NCBI RefSeq assembly: GCF_020165985.1
Contig: NZ_JAIUKZ010000015.1
Location: forward strand, 1 to 64,000
Direction of reading: 5' to 3'
Source of the DNA: Bacillus sp. RAR_GA_16
GTDB taxonomy: Bacteria > Bacillota > Bacilli > Bacillales > Guptibacillaceae
Length of the DNA stretch: 64,000 nt
Shown here: positions 33,459 through 41,400 of the stretch, in pieces
How positions within the stretch are numbered: position 1 is the first letter of the stretch
How the letters are laid out: the number at the start of each line of letters is the position of its first letter
Position numbers and translations under genes: made by a program
Notes under the pieces: model-generated
What the model was told of the DNA's origin: nothing
The model's database searches: none
What the model saw: the letters and a program-made list of their open reading frames with translations, nothing else

Positions 33459-34784
33459 TTATTTAAATACGCCAGCATCCATTTCTTTCAAAATCTTCGT
33501 TTCATCATTGTGAATCGAAAGTTTAAGAGAAGGAGCTAATGTGCCGCCAAAGTGATCAAATTGATATTGCTCTGGCTGAGCGCCTAGTTCATTGATGGTT
33601 AGGCCATTTAGATCATAGAAGTTAGCAAAGCTAATCACTGTACCATTCGGCATAACCATCCAAGAATAGGTCTGATAAGGCTCATTCTCCGGATTTGCTA
33701 CAACAAGACCACTTCCGTTAAGAGGCTCATAGTCTGATGTGAGAGAATCCGATACAAAGCCATAAAGACCATCTGGACCAGTTATTCCTGGAGCAAACTT
33801 GTTTTTGTGCGTATCAGTGAAAAGATAGTATTTATTTCCCTTTGTTACGATATGCGGACGTTCAAGCTCCTGATTGAGGCTGTTCGCTTCCATCAGTGGA
33901 GGCATGATGTCAAACTCTGTGTAATCATCGTTTTCCGCTTTTGCAATTCCAATGTTACCGTTAAAAAGCTTAGACTCTTCAGGTACTTCGTCTACTGTAG
34001 CGAAGTCTTCTGAACCGATGTGCTCTTGTTCAACAGAGCGTTCGGCTGGTGTACCGCCAGAGTTCCCTTCAAACAAGATGTAATCTTCACCTGTTTTAGG
34101 ATCTTCAAAGAACCACGGATCACGGAATGCATAAGCGATATCGCCCTGCTTACTTTGTTCCATTGTTTGGTAGTACTCGCCATCTGGCTCAAGAATCACT
34201 TCATGATCAGACCAATTATTGAATTCGACTCCCTTATTTGAAGCATCAACTTCAGCAGAAGCCTTTACGAGACGCTGCTCATAAGTTAGCTGTTCTTCGC
34301 CTTTACGGCCCGTTGCCGTATAGAAGAAGTTAATTTCGCCATCTTCAATCATCGCTGAACCTGCCCATTGACGTGAACCTAGTGCCTGCTCTTTATTAAA
34401 AATGGTACCGCCAAGCTTCCAATCCTTCCCGTTCTTTGAAACGAAATAACGAATTTCAGCGATATCATGACGCTTACCAGGCAATACATCACTTGGTGCT
34501 GTTAGCGAGAAAATCACTTTATAACCATTTACTGTAGCGATTGAACCGTCCTTGTTTCTTAACGGCCATGTATCCCAGATATGATAATCTGGCGCAATTT
34601 GTTCAAGGTCTTTTGTGTTAATTTCTGGAGCTGTATTATCTTTGTTTTGAACAATCTTAGAAGCATCTTCTCTTGTCCAGTTCGACGTTTCACTCTCTGC
34701 TGCAAAGCTAGCCGGAGCAAAACTTGAAAACAGGGTAGCGAATCCGAGAACGGAAGTCGCTACTGTTTTTGAAAACTTATTCAT
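33459..34784 (-). CDS. sacB: levansucrase, GH68 (second copy)
   Basis: A 441-residue secreted GH68 enzyme that makes levan and glucose from sucrose. A signal peptide ends near residue 29 (PASFAAES). Catalytic motifs are IWDTWPLRN (nucleophile Asp), FRDPWFFED (transition-state Asp) and LERPHIV (acid/base Glu). AAGGAG lies 10 bases before the ATG. It follows the first levansucrase by only 34 bases, and the two proteins are similar along their whole length, so they look like a tandem duplication that has since diverged. Confidence 0.94.
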   Translation of the reverse strand: MNKFSKTVATSVLGFATLFSSFAPASFAAESETSNWTREDASKIVQNKDNTAPEINTKDLEQIAPDYHIWDTWPLRNKDGSIATVNGYKVIFSLTAPSDVLPGKRHDIAEIRYFVSKNGKDWKLGGTIFNKEQALGSRQWAGSAMIEDGEINFFYTATGRKGEEQLTYEQRLVKASAEVDASNKGVEFNNWSDHEVILEPDGEYYQTMEQSKQGDIAYAFRDPWFFEDPKTGEDYILFEGNSGGTPAERSVEQEHIGSEDFATVDEVPEESKLFNGNIGIAKAENDDYTEFDIMPPLMEANSLNQELERPHIVTKGNKYYLFTDTHKNKFAPGITGPDGLYGFVSDSLTSDYEPLNGSGLVVANPENEPYQTYSWMVMPNGTVISFANFYDLNGLTINELGAQPEQYQFDHFGGTLAPSLKLSIHNDETKILKEMDAGVFK

Positions 34785-34818
34785 ATGGGTAAGTCTCCTT
34801 TAGTCTGGTTTCCCAGTT

Positions 34819-36126
34819 TTAGTGTGAAGGCATGATTTGACCTGGCTTAAGTGCGCCAGTTACTTTTGTTTCGTCACCATGAATCGAAAGTTTAAGCGTT
34901 GGAGCAAATGTACCGCCAAATTGAAGCTCACCGTTCTCATCACGATACTCGTTCACAAAGCTGATCACTGTACCATTCGGCATCACGGCGTGAGAGTAAG
35001 TCATAAATGGATCATCTTCAGGGTTTGCGACAACAAGACCATTGCCGTTAAGTGGCTCGTAGTCACCGCGAAGAGAATCATTCGTAAAGCCATAAAGACC
35101 ATCAGGACCCGTTAATCCAGGAGCAAATGTAAATTTATGTGTGATTGTAAAGAGGTAGTAGTCTCCACCTTTAACAAGGACGTGTGGACGCTCAAGCTGC
35201 TGGTTAACCCCATCTGCTTCAAGTAGTGGTGGAAGCAATTCAAAGTCTGTTAAATCTTCATTCTGTGCTTCAGCAATTCCAACGTTACCGTTGTAATCTT
35301 CAGCGCCAGCTGGTACATCGTGCGTTTCACGGAAATCAGCATCACCAATGTTTTCTGGGTCTAGTGACTTTTCGTCTCCTGCTGTATTTCCTTCAAAGAT
35401 TAAGTATTCTTTTCCAGTTTTAGGATCCTGGAAGAACCATGGGTCACGGAAGGAATAAATAATATCTCCTGTTTTCTGTTCTTGTGTTTCATAGTATTTA
35501 CCGTCAGCTTCAGCAAGGATTTCATGCTCACCAAAGTTGCTTAACTCAATCGATTTCGATTTCTTATCTGCTTCGATATCAAACGTTGTTTTCGCAAGAC
35601 GCTGTTCAAATGTTGTTTGTTCTTCACCTTTACGTCCAGTTGCTGTATAGAAAAGGTGAACCTTCCCATCGTCATCCATCATCGCAGATCCTGCCCATTG
35701 GCGAGCACCTAGTGCATCTTCTTCTTTATAAGCAAGTCCGCCCATTTTCCAGTCTTTTCCGTTCTTCGAATAGAAATAGCGAATTTGAGCTTCGTCGTGA
35801 CGACCGCTCCATGTATATTCTTTAGAAGCTGTAAGAGCAAAGACAACTTGATAACCGTTCACTTGAGCAATCGATCCATCACGATTACGCAGTGGCCATG
35901 TGTCCCAAACCCAGTAATCCGGAGCCACTTCATCCACGTTGTCGATGTTAGGTGCCGTGTTGTCCTTCGATAAATCATAATTCTGCGCATCTTGACGAGA
36001 CCATACCGCTGTCTCAGCTTCCTCAGCCGCATTCGTCGATAACGGCATACCTGCAAATCCACTCACAAGCATTATTGTCGATAGTGCAATCCCCTTAAAA
36101 ACAGAAGACTTTTTCACATTCCCCAT
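34819..36126 (-). CDS. sacB: levansucrase, GH68 (first copy)
   Basis: A 435-residue secreted GH68 levansucrase. The signal peptide ends near STNAAEE. Catalytic motifs are VWDTWPLRN, FRDPWFFQD and LERPHVL. GAGGAG lies 8 bases before the ATG at 36126, preferred over the GTG at 36135. It is the first gene of the sacB-sacB-sacC group. Its leader carries no SacY-type RNA antiterminator that I can see, unlike Bacillus subtilis sacB. Confidence 0.95.
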   Translation of the reverse strand: MGNVKKSSVFKGIALSTIMLVSGFAGMPLSTNAAEEAETAVWSRQDAQNYDLSKDNTAPNIDNVDEVAPDYWVWDTWPLRNRDGSIAQVNGYQVVFALTASKEYTWSGRHDEAQIRYFYSKNGKDWKMGGLAYKEEDALGARQWAGSAMMDDDGKVHLFYTATGRKGEEQTTFEQRLAKTTFDIEADKKSKSIELSNFGEHEILAEADGKYYETQEQKTGDIIYSFRDPWFFQDPKTGKEYLIFEGNTAGDEKSLDPENIGDADFRETHDVPAGAEDYNGNVGIAEAQNEDLTDFELLPPLLEADGVNQQLERPHVLVKGGDYYLFTITHKFTFAPGLTGPDGLYGFTNDSLRGDYEPLNGNGLVVANPEDDPFMTYSHAVMPNGTVISFVNEYRDENGELQFGGTFAPTLKLSIHGDETKVTGALKPGQIMPSH

Positions 36127-36171
36127 CTGCCACACTCCTCAAAAATTTAGTTGATTGTTTCGTTCGCCATA

Positions 36172-36200
36172 ACCTTATGGAAAATATGTGAACCCGTCAA
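36172..36200 (-). promoter_or_regulatory. candidate promoter of the levansucrase operon
   Basis: On the minus strand TTGACG and TAAGGT are 17 bases apart, about 45 bases before the first levansucrase start. The -10 is weak; an alternative TTGACT/TAAAGA pair lies about 50 bases upstream. Confidence 0.4.
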
Positions 36201-36262
36201 TATGCTCGAAAAACCAGAAATTTCACAGGTCTTTAGTTAGAAAAACCTTATTCAGTCAATTA

Positions 36263-36396
36263 AGAAAGCGGTTTTCAAATGTCTTTCGAAAAGGCTTTCA
36301 TCGTAAAAATAAATGGTTCTTTAGAATCAGGAATCGATTCCATACGAAGGGATTTAGACCTATCTAATATGACAATCATTTAACTGTAATGTCATA
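36263..36396. promoter_or_regulatory. regulatory elements in the 397-base gap between levansucrase and dipeptidase genes
   Basis: This gap separates divergent genes. AGAAAGCGGTTTTC (36263-36276) agrees with the cre consensus at 11 of 14 positions and lies upstream of the levansucrase promoter. TATGACA (36368-36374) and TGTCATA (36390-36396) form a 7-bp inverted repeat with centres 22 bases apart, an operator-like spacing. Nothing coding is seen in the rest of the gap. Confidence 0.35.
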
Positions 36397-36464
36397 ATTT
36401 TAATATAAAAGTTAATGACTTGTTATGAAACCTCTTAATTCCCCACTACAAATGGCTCGATTCA

Positions 36465-36493
36465 TGTGCAAATTTCTATCTCTGGATTATAAT
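36465..36493 (+). promoter_or_regulatory. candidate promoter of the M20 dipeptidase
   Basis: A perfect TATAAT (36488-36493) lies 30 bases before the start codon; the -35 at 17 bases spacing, TGTGCA, is poor. Confidence 0.45.
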
Positions 36494-36523
36494 AAAGACA
36501 ACCTAACGAAGGAGGTTATACTT

Positions 36524-37873
36524 ATGAAGAATACCATCGAATTACATAAAGATTCTTACCTGAAAGAATTAGAGGAATTTCTGAAAATCCAAAGCATTTC
36601 AGCCGTACCTGCCCACAAAGCAGATGTTCAAAAAGGAGCGAAATGGGTAGCCAACTCTTTGGAAAAGGCCGGCATGGAAAACATTGAAGTGATCAAAACA
36701 GACGGCCACCCGATCGTCTACGCTGATTGGCTTCATGCAGAAGGTAAACCAACAATTCTGATCTATGGCCATTATGATGTACAGCCCGCTGATCCGCTTG
36801 ACCTTTGGGAAACGCCTCCTTTCGAACCTGTTATTCGCGATAATAAGATTTATGCCCGCGGTGCAACAGACGATAAAGGACAGCTGTTTATTCATATCAA
36901 GGCGGTAGAACTTTTAATGCAAGAAGATGGCAAGTTACCTGTTAATGTGAAGTTCTGTATTGAAGGGGAGGAAGAAATCGCGAGTCCTCATCTTGGACCA
37001 TTTATTGAAAAAAATACAGAGAAGCTCGCTGCTGACGCTGTTGTGATTTCGGATACGTCCTTTATTAAAGAAGGCTTGCCTGCGATTTGTACATCGTTAC
37101 GCGGGGCTCTGGCAATGGAAGTAAACGTGAAAACAGCGAATACGGATCTTCATTCAGGTGTATATGGTGGTGGTGTTCCAAACGCTGTTCATTCGCTTGT
37201 TCGTTTACTCGATAGCCTTCATAGTGAAGATGGATCCATTGCTATCGATGGGTTTTACGAAGGTGTACCAGAACTAACAGATGAATTGAAGGAAGAAATT
37301 GCTCAAATTCCGTCCGATGACGAAGCGATGAAACAAGAGCTCGGATTAACTTCTTTATTTGGAGAAAAAGGCTTCACTTTTAAGGAACAAACGGGTATTC
37401 GTCCAACGCTTGAATTGAACGGAATTTCAGGTGGCTATCAAGGTGAGGGCATTAAAACGATTGTCCCCTCAGAAGCCACTGGGAAAATTAGCTGTCGTCT
37501 TGTTGGTGAGCAAGATCCCCAGCACGTCTATGAATTAATTGAAAAACACCTTCTCGGCCATCAACCAGTTGGCACAACGATGACCGTCAATCAATTTATT
37601 CAGGCACGTCCAGTCTCACTTGATTCAAACGATCCGATGATTCAAAAAGCGGCTGATGCTTATGAAAAAATATACGGGGTTCGTGCTCTTTTCCCTAAAG
37701 AAGGCGGCTCAATCCCCATCGTGGAAGTATTCGCGCGCATCTTAGAAGCACCCGTTGTTCTGATGGGCTTCGGACTCCCTTCAGAGAACTTACATGCGCC
37801 AAATGAACATTTTCATATCGAAAATTTCACAAAAGGGATTGAAACGGTTTGTACGTATTTTAAGTCGCTGTGA
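36524..37873 (+). CDS. M20-family dipeptidase
   Basis: A 449-residue metallopeptidase of the M20 family (dipeptidase/carnosinase branch). It uses two zinc ions to cleave dipeptides in the cytoplasm. Zinc-site motifs are LIYGHYDVQPADP near residue 84, the bridging Asp in GATDDKGQ near 115, and EGEEEIASP near 150. C-terminal HAPNEHF holds another ligand His. AAGGAGG lies 8 bases before the ATG at 36524; the frame stays open upstream to 36425 but without an RBS. It is monocistronic. Confidence 0.9.
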   Translation: MKNTIELHKDSYLKELEEFLKIQSISAVPAHKADVQKGAKWVANSLEKAGMENIEVIKTDGHPIVYADWLHAEGKPTILIYGHYDVQPADPLDLWETPPFEPVIRDNKIYARGATDDKGQLFIHIKAVELLMQEDGKLPVNVKFCIEGEEEIASPHLGPFIEKNTEKLAADAVVISDTSFIKEGLPAICTSLRGALAMEVNVKTANTDLHSGVYGGGVPNAVHSLVRLLDSLHSEDGSIAIDGFYEGVPELTDELKEEIAQIPSDDEAMKQELGLTSLFGEKGFTFKEQTGIRPTLELNGISGGYQGEGIKTIVPSEATGKISCRLVGEQDPQHVYELIEKHLLGHQPVGTTMTVNQFIQARPVSLDSNDPMIQKAADAYEKIYGVRALFPKEGGSIPIVEVFARILEAPVVLMGFGLPSENLHAPNEHFHIENFTKGIETVCTYFKSL

Positions 37874-37897
37874 TAGGAATTTTATTATGAAGATAAA

Positions 37898-37941
37898 AGA
37901 AGGCAAGCACTAGATTAATTAATCGACTGCTTGCCTTTTTC
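37898..37941 (+). terminator. terminator after the dipeptidase gene
   Basis: AGGCAAGCA pairs with TGCTTGCCT followed by TTTTTCTT. Confidence 0.85.
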
Positions 37942-38034
37942 TTAGTCTATTTGCAGATGGCATTTATAAAATGATTCGTTATTCTTTCCATCAGAGGTCA
38001 TATCTGCTAATATATCCATTTCTCTTATTCATTT

Positions 38035-38065
38035 AAAAGAAGCAGCCATTCGTATCAGCTGCTTC
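38035..38065 (-). terminator. terminator after the CNNM-type gene
   Basis: GAAGCAGC and GCTGCTTC pair around an 11-base loop; on the minus strand TTTTAAAT follows. Confidence 0.7.
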
Positions 38066-38097
38066 CGGTGTTTTCTATGTGATCTAAAAAAGTGCCA

Positions 38098-39382
38098 TTA
38101 AGCTCTTACCATCATATCGTCATACGTTTGATCCTTCGGAAGCACTTCTACCAGTATTTTTCTGACGCGACGCTCTTCCACTTGTTCGACGATAATTTTA
38201 AGATTTTCATAATAGAAAGAATCCCCGTTATTAGGAACGGTTCCGAGATTCTCAATGACCCAGCCACCTATCGTGTGATAAGAACTTTCAGGTGCATCGG
38301 CCTCCATTAAGTCAAAGAAATCATCTAGCTGAAATTGAGCATCAAAACGATAGTCGCGATCAGAGATGCGCTGCATCGTACTGAATTTCTCATCTTGCTC
38401 ATCCCAGAATCTCTCCCACAATCTCTTCTAGTACGTCTTCTAATGTAACGATTCCTGACGTACCGCCAAATTCATCTAACACAATGGCCATGTGAACCTT
38501 TTCCTTTTGCAATTTAGGCAACAGAGTGGAAATCTTCATTGACTCTACTACAAACAGAGGCTCCCGAATTAATTCTTTAATATCAACCGTTTGATATTTA
38601 ATCAAGTGAGTAAAAAATTCTTTCTCCGTCAAAATCCCAATGATATTATCAATACTGTCTTGATAGACAGGTATTCTTGAAAACCTCTCTTCAAAGAAGA
38701 TTTCTTTCATTTCTTCTACGGATTGATCAATATCAATGGCTACGATGTCAATTCGCGGAGTTAAAACCTCGCCTGCAAGCGTATCATCGAAATCCATCGA
38801 GCGATGAATGAGGTCTCTTTCCTCTTTATCGATAACACCCTCTTCTTCACTAATATCTAACATCACTTTTAACTCTTCTTCTGTAACAGATGGCATGTTG
38901 CTGTCTTTCGCAAAAAGACTTGATACCCACACTTTCAGTTTTACGAAAAAGAAATTAATGGGTGCAAGTAGCTTGATAAGGACATATAGCACTGTTGCGA
39001 TCATTAATGAATAAGACTCTGCATGTTCCTTTGCTAACGACTTAGGAAGTATTTCACCAAAGATCAAGATTAGTATAGTCATGAATACTGTACTAATTAC
39101 AAGCCCAGTATTTCCACCAAATAAATCAGTTGCTAGAGCAGCTGAAATACTAGCAGCAGCAATATTGACAATATTGTTTCCGATCAGAATCGTCGATAGG
39201 GCTTTATCAAAGTTCTCGGCAATCGCTAAAGCTCGTTTACTTCCTCGCCTTCCTTCATCCGCAAAATTTCTAAGCCTAATCTTGTTAACACTTGAATAAG
39301 CGGTTTCGGCTGATGAAAAGAAAGCAGATAATAGTATTAAGGAACCCAATAAAAGAATCGAATCCAGTGGTATGTCATTCAA
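38098..39382 (-). pseudogene. CNNM/HlyC-CorC family transporter, split by a frameshift
   Basis: Two overlapping frames together encode one protein of about 420 residues, normal for the CNNM (DUF21-CBS-CorC_HlyC) family of membrane proteins linked to magnesium or metal transport. The frame 39382-38399 holds the membrane domain (LILLSAFFSSAETAYSSVNK) and CBS pair (LTPRIDIVAID, LEDVLEEIVGEI) and stops in TGA. The frame 38421-38098 continues with WDEQDEKF and the CorC_HlyC domain (YRFDAQFQLDDFF, GGWVIENLG). One extra base in ATTCTGGGATGAG near 38405 restores continuity if skipped. Either the gene is inactive or truncated, or the read has a single-base error. Confidence 0.85.
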
Positions 39383-39430
39383 AAAATTTCACTCTCCTGA
39401 GTTGTTGTTATTAATCCAATATTTCTCCTG

Positions 39431-39859
39431 TCAAGTTGAGTAAAGAAGTAACGATTGAATAAGTGCAACAGTTTGAGGCGAAAGATTCTTCTTAATCTTC
39501 GTTTGCGTTTCCTCATCTAATTTTTCTACACTTTCGTGGATATCCTTTAACTCTGCACCTAAATACGCCATTTTATTCATGACTTGTTTTACTTGATGAT
39601 GAATCATTTCTGTATCAACTTGACTAGCCTTTTTTACCGTTAAGCGTTGTTGGATTTGACTCAACGACATTTGCATTTCTTTGCATTGTTCAATAAATCT
39701 AATATCATCAATCGCATCTTCCCCATAGAAGCGATAATTCGTTTCAGAGCGCTCACACTGCAATAGCCCCATTTTTGTATAATAGTCAACTGTTCGTTTC
39801 GAAACACGACAAACTTCAGCCAACTCCCCAATTTTTAACAACACCCCAAGATTAATCAC
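39431..39859 (-). CDS. MerR-family transcriptional regulator
   Basis: A 142-residue MerR-type regulator. The winged helix begins with LKIGELAEVCRVSKRTVDYYTKMGLL and FYGEDAIDDIRFI, then a dimerisation coiled coil. The C-terminal 40 residues form a short effector region without a cysteine or histidine cluster, so this is not a metal-sensing MerR of known type. Translation may begin at the GTG at 39859 or shortly after; the RBS AAGAGG is too near the first GTG, so the exact start is uncertain. It is 48 bases upstream of the frameshifted CNNM gene and may control it. Confidence 0.82.
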   Translation of the reverse strand: MINLGVLLKIGELAEVCRVSKRTVDYYTKMGLLQCERSETNYRFYGEDAIDDIRFIEQCKEMQMSLSQIQQRLTVKKASQVDTEMIHHQVKQVMNKMAYLGAELKDIHESVEKLDEETQTKIKKNLSPQTVALIQSLLLYST

Positions 39860-39936
39860 CTCTTCCTTATTCTAAGTTATCCTACACAAACTGTACAGTA
39901 GAACGTTATACTTTTCACATCATTTACACATATATC

Positions 39937-39975
39937 AAAAGAGCTGCGAATAGGTGATAAATTCGCAGCTCTTTT
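39937..39975. terminator. bidirectional terminator
   Basis: AAAAGAGCTGCGAAT pairs perfectly with its complement, with T runs on both strands. It closes the rpsN operon ending at 40034. Confidence 0.85.
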
Positions 39976-40033
39976 TAATGAGAATTTTCCATATTGAAAT
40001 GAACTGAATCATTTCATGATGCTTCTCTTGATT

Positions 40034-40372
40034 TTATAACATCAAATAACCTTTTTTCACTCTTTTTCCATGAGAAGGTTGCTCCACCCACTTGAGATTG
40101 TGAAGCTTTTCCTCCAATCTTTTTGCGATCTTCCATTCAATTCGATGCATCATTGTTCTCGCTTTATAAGGAGAGATATCAAATTGCTTCGCTGCTTCAT
40201 GATAAGGAGAGTACTTTTTCAAAAGATTCAAGTATTGATCGGGTGTGGATGCCGCTTCAATTAATCTTATTTCAAGTTCATCAATGAACTGATAAAGGGC
40301 TTTCTCCTTCTGTGGGAGCTTTGCCACACTATCACGAATGAGCATCTTTAATAAATGTTCATTGCACTCCAT
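40034..40372 (-). CDS. hypothetical protein with possible helix-turn-helix
   Basis: A 112-residue basic soluble protein, 18 bases downstream of the alternative rpsN and so probably in the same zinc-controlled transcript. It is helix-rich; YSPYHEAAKQFDISPYKARTMMHRIEWKIAKRL looks like a sigma-region-4-type helix-turn-helix. Function unknown; I would not name it. Confidence 0.6.
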   Translation of the reverse strand: MECNEHLLKMLIRDSVAKLPQKEKALYQFIDELEIRLIEAASTPDQYLNLLKKYSPYHEAAKQFDISPYKARTMMHRIEWKIAKRLEEKLHNLKWVEQPSHGKRVKKGYLML

Positions 40373-40390
40373 CCATCTTCCCCTACCCTT

Positions 40391-40660
40391 TTACCAGCTT
40401 GACTTTTTCACTCCAGGGATCTGCCCCTTATGAGCATATTCACGAAACGCAATTCTAGACATTTTAAATTTTCGTAAGTACCCTTTTGGTCTTCCCGTCA
40501 CTTCACACCGATTATTCAGGCGAGTTGGCGAAGAATCTCGCGGTAATTTCCGTAAAGCTTCATAATCACCCTTCGCTTTCAACTCCTGACGCAAATCGGC
40601 ATACTTCATAACGAGCTCCTGACGTTTTTGCTCTTTTACGACTTTCGACTTCTTAGCCAA
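40391..40660 (-). CDS. rpsN: alternative 30S ribosomal protein S14, zinc-independent form
   Basis: An 89-residue S14 of the long form, the size of Bacillus subtilis RpsN2 (YhzA). It lacks the CxxC...CxxC zinc ribbon of the usual short S14: only one Cys ([16 protein letters not shown]) is present. Such copies replace the zinc-containing paralogue when zinc is scarce. The start is a TTG with AAGGGA 9 bases upstream. A Zur box covers its promoter, which fits. Confidence 0.95.
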   Translation of the reverse strand: MAKKSKVVKEQKRQELVMKYADLRQELKAKGDYEALRKLPRDSSPTRLNNRCEVTGRPKGYLRKFKMSRIAFREYAHKGQIPGVKKSSW

Positions 40661-40758
40661 ATGAATTCATCCCTTCATCTATTTTACTCTATGCGATTTA
40701 TTTTTTCAGCGTGCATTACGCACATATCCACAATCAATCAAGGAAACTTCTCCTCAAC

Positions 40759-40789
40759 AAATCGTAATTATTACGTTTTGTATTGTAAA
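40759..40789 (-). promoter_or_regulatory. Zur box over the rpsN promoter
   Basis: TCGTAATTATTACGT (within 40759-40779) matches the Bacillus Zur operator with a single mismatch in the 7-1-7 palindrome. On the minus strand TTTACA (40784-40789) and TACGAT (40761-40766) are 17 bases apart and the palindrome covers the -10 and spacer, so Zur with zinc would block transcription. Confidence 0.88.
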
Positions 40790-40831
40790 CCTGTATTCGT
40801 TATAACGCAAGAAATTGAACTTAGAGTATAA

Positions 40832-40863
40832 ACAAGAACTCAACTTATGGTTAAGTTGAGCTC
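40832..40863 (-). terminator. terminator overlapping the end of the ion-channel gene
   Basis: GAACTCAACTTA and TTAAGTTGAGCTC pair almost perfectly, with a T-rich tail on the minus strand; the stop codon of the channel gene is inside the stem. Confidence 0.75.
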
Positions 40864-41201
40864 TTCCCTTCGCGATCCCTCGTTTTACTTCTTCCCATAT
40901 GCAAAGCAAGCTTATTGATAAACCCTAGCATTAGTCCGACTCCAGTGAACAAATAAATAATGGTGAAAATCTTACCAAAATCGGTTTGCGGACTAAAATC
41001 ACCAAATCCTACGGTTGTTAACGTGACAACACTAAAGTAGAGTGAATCCAATACTGCCCAATGCTCCACAGTATGGTAAAAGATCGTTCCTGAAATAAGT
41101 GTCATCGTTGTTAAAAAGAAAAGTACTTGAAATTCTTTATCTTTAAATGCTCGCCATAATGCAGATAGCATTCTCTTTAATGTCAGCAGAAACGAAATCA
41201 T
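40851..41201 (-). CDS. two-helix potassium channel protein
   Basis: A 116-residue ion-channel subunit. Two membrane segments (VLFFLTTMTLISGTIFYHTV and IFTIIYLFTGVGLMLGFI) flank a pore helix and the potassium selectivity filter TVGFGD near residue 64. It would form a tetramer in the cytoplasmic membrane. No RCK or other regulatory domain is fused and none is adjacent. It is monocistronic. Confidence 0.88.
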   Translation of the reverse strand: MISFLLTLKRMLSALWRAFKDKEFQVLFFLTTMTLISGTIFYHTVEHWAVLDSLYFSVVTLTTVGFGDFSPQTDFGKIFTIIYLFTGVGLMLGFINKLALHMGRSKTRDREGKSST

Positions 41202-41298
41202 ATAAGCCTCCCAGTTTAGTGTGTTCCTTCCACGAGCCGTGGTCGCATAGAACTGATTTTATCATACGCTGCTCATTCGACAACATCTGAGCTAAACC

Positions 41299-41316
41299 GG
41301 GTGGTGCCTGTCACCC
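41299..41316. repeat. short GC-rich inverted repeat
   Basis: GGGTG and CACCC flank GTGCCTGT. The core GGTGCCTGTCACC resembles a short motif I associate with dispersed repeats in Bacillaceae intergenic DNA, but no second copy occurs here. The surrounding 199-base gap otherwise holds only the leader of the next gene. Confidence 0.35.
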
Positions 41317-41400
41317 GCTACCCGCTAATAGGAAAACCACACAATCATTCTTCCATCTCTATCATATTCTAGTAATAAATCTATGAAAGGAGATCATGCA

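Noticed and set aside
36127-36523. SacY/SacT-type RNA antiterminator before the levansucrase gene
   Set aside because: No sequence like the ribonucleic antiterminator and no terminator hairpin is present in the leader.
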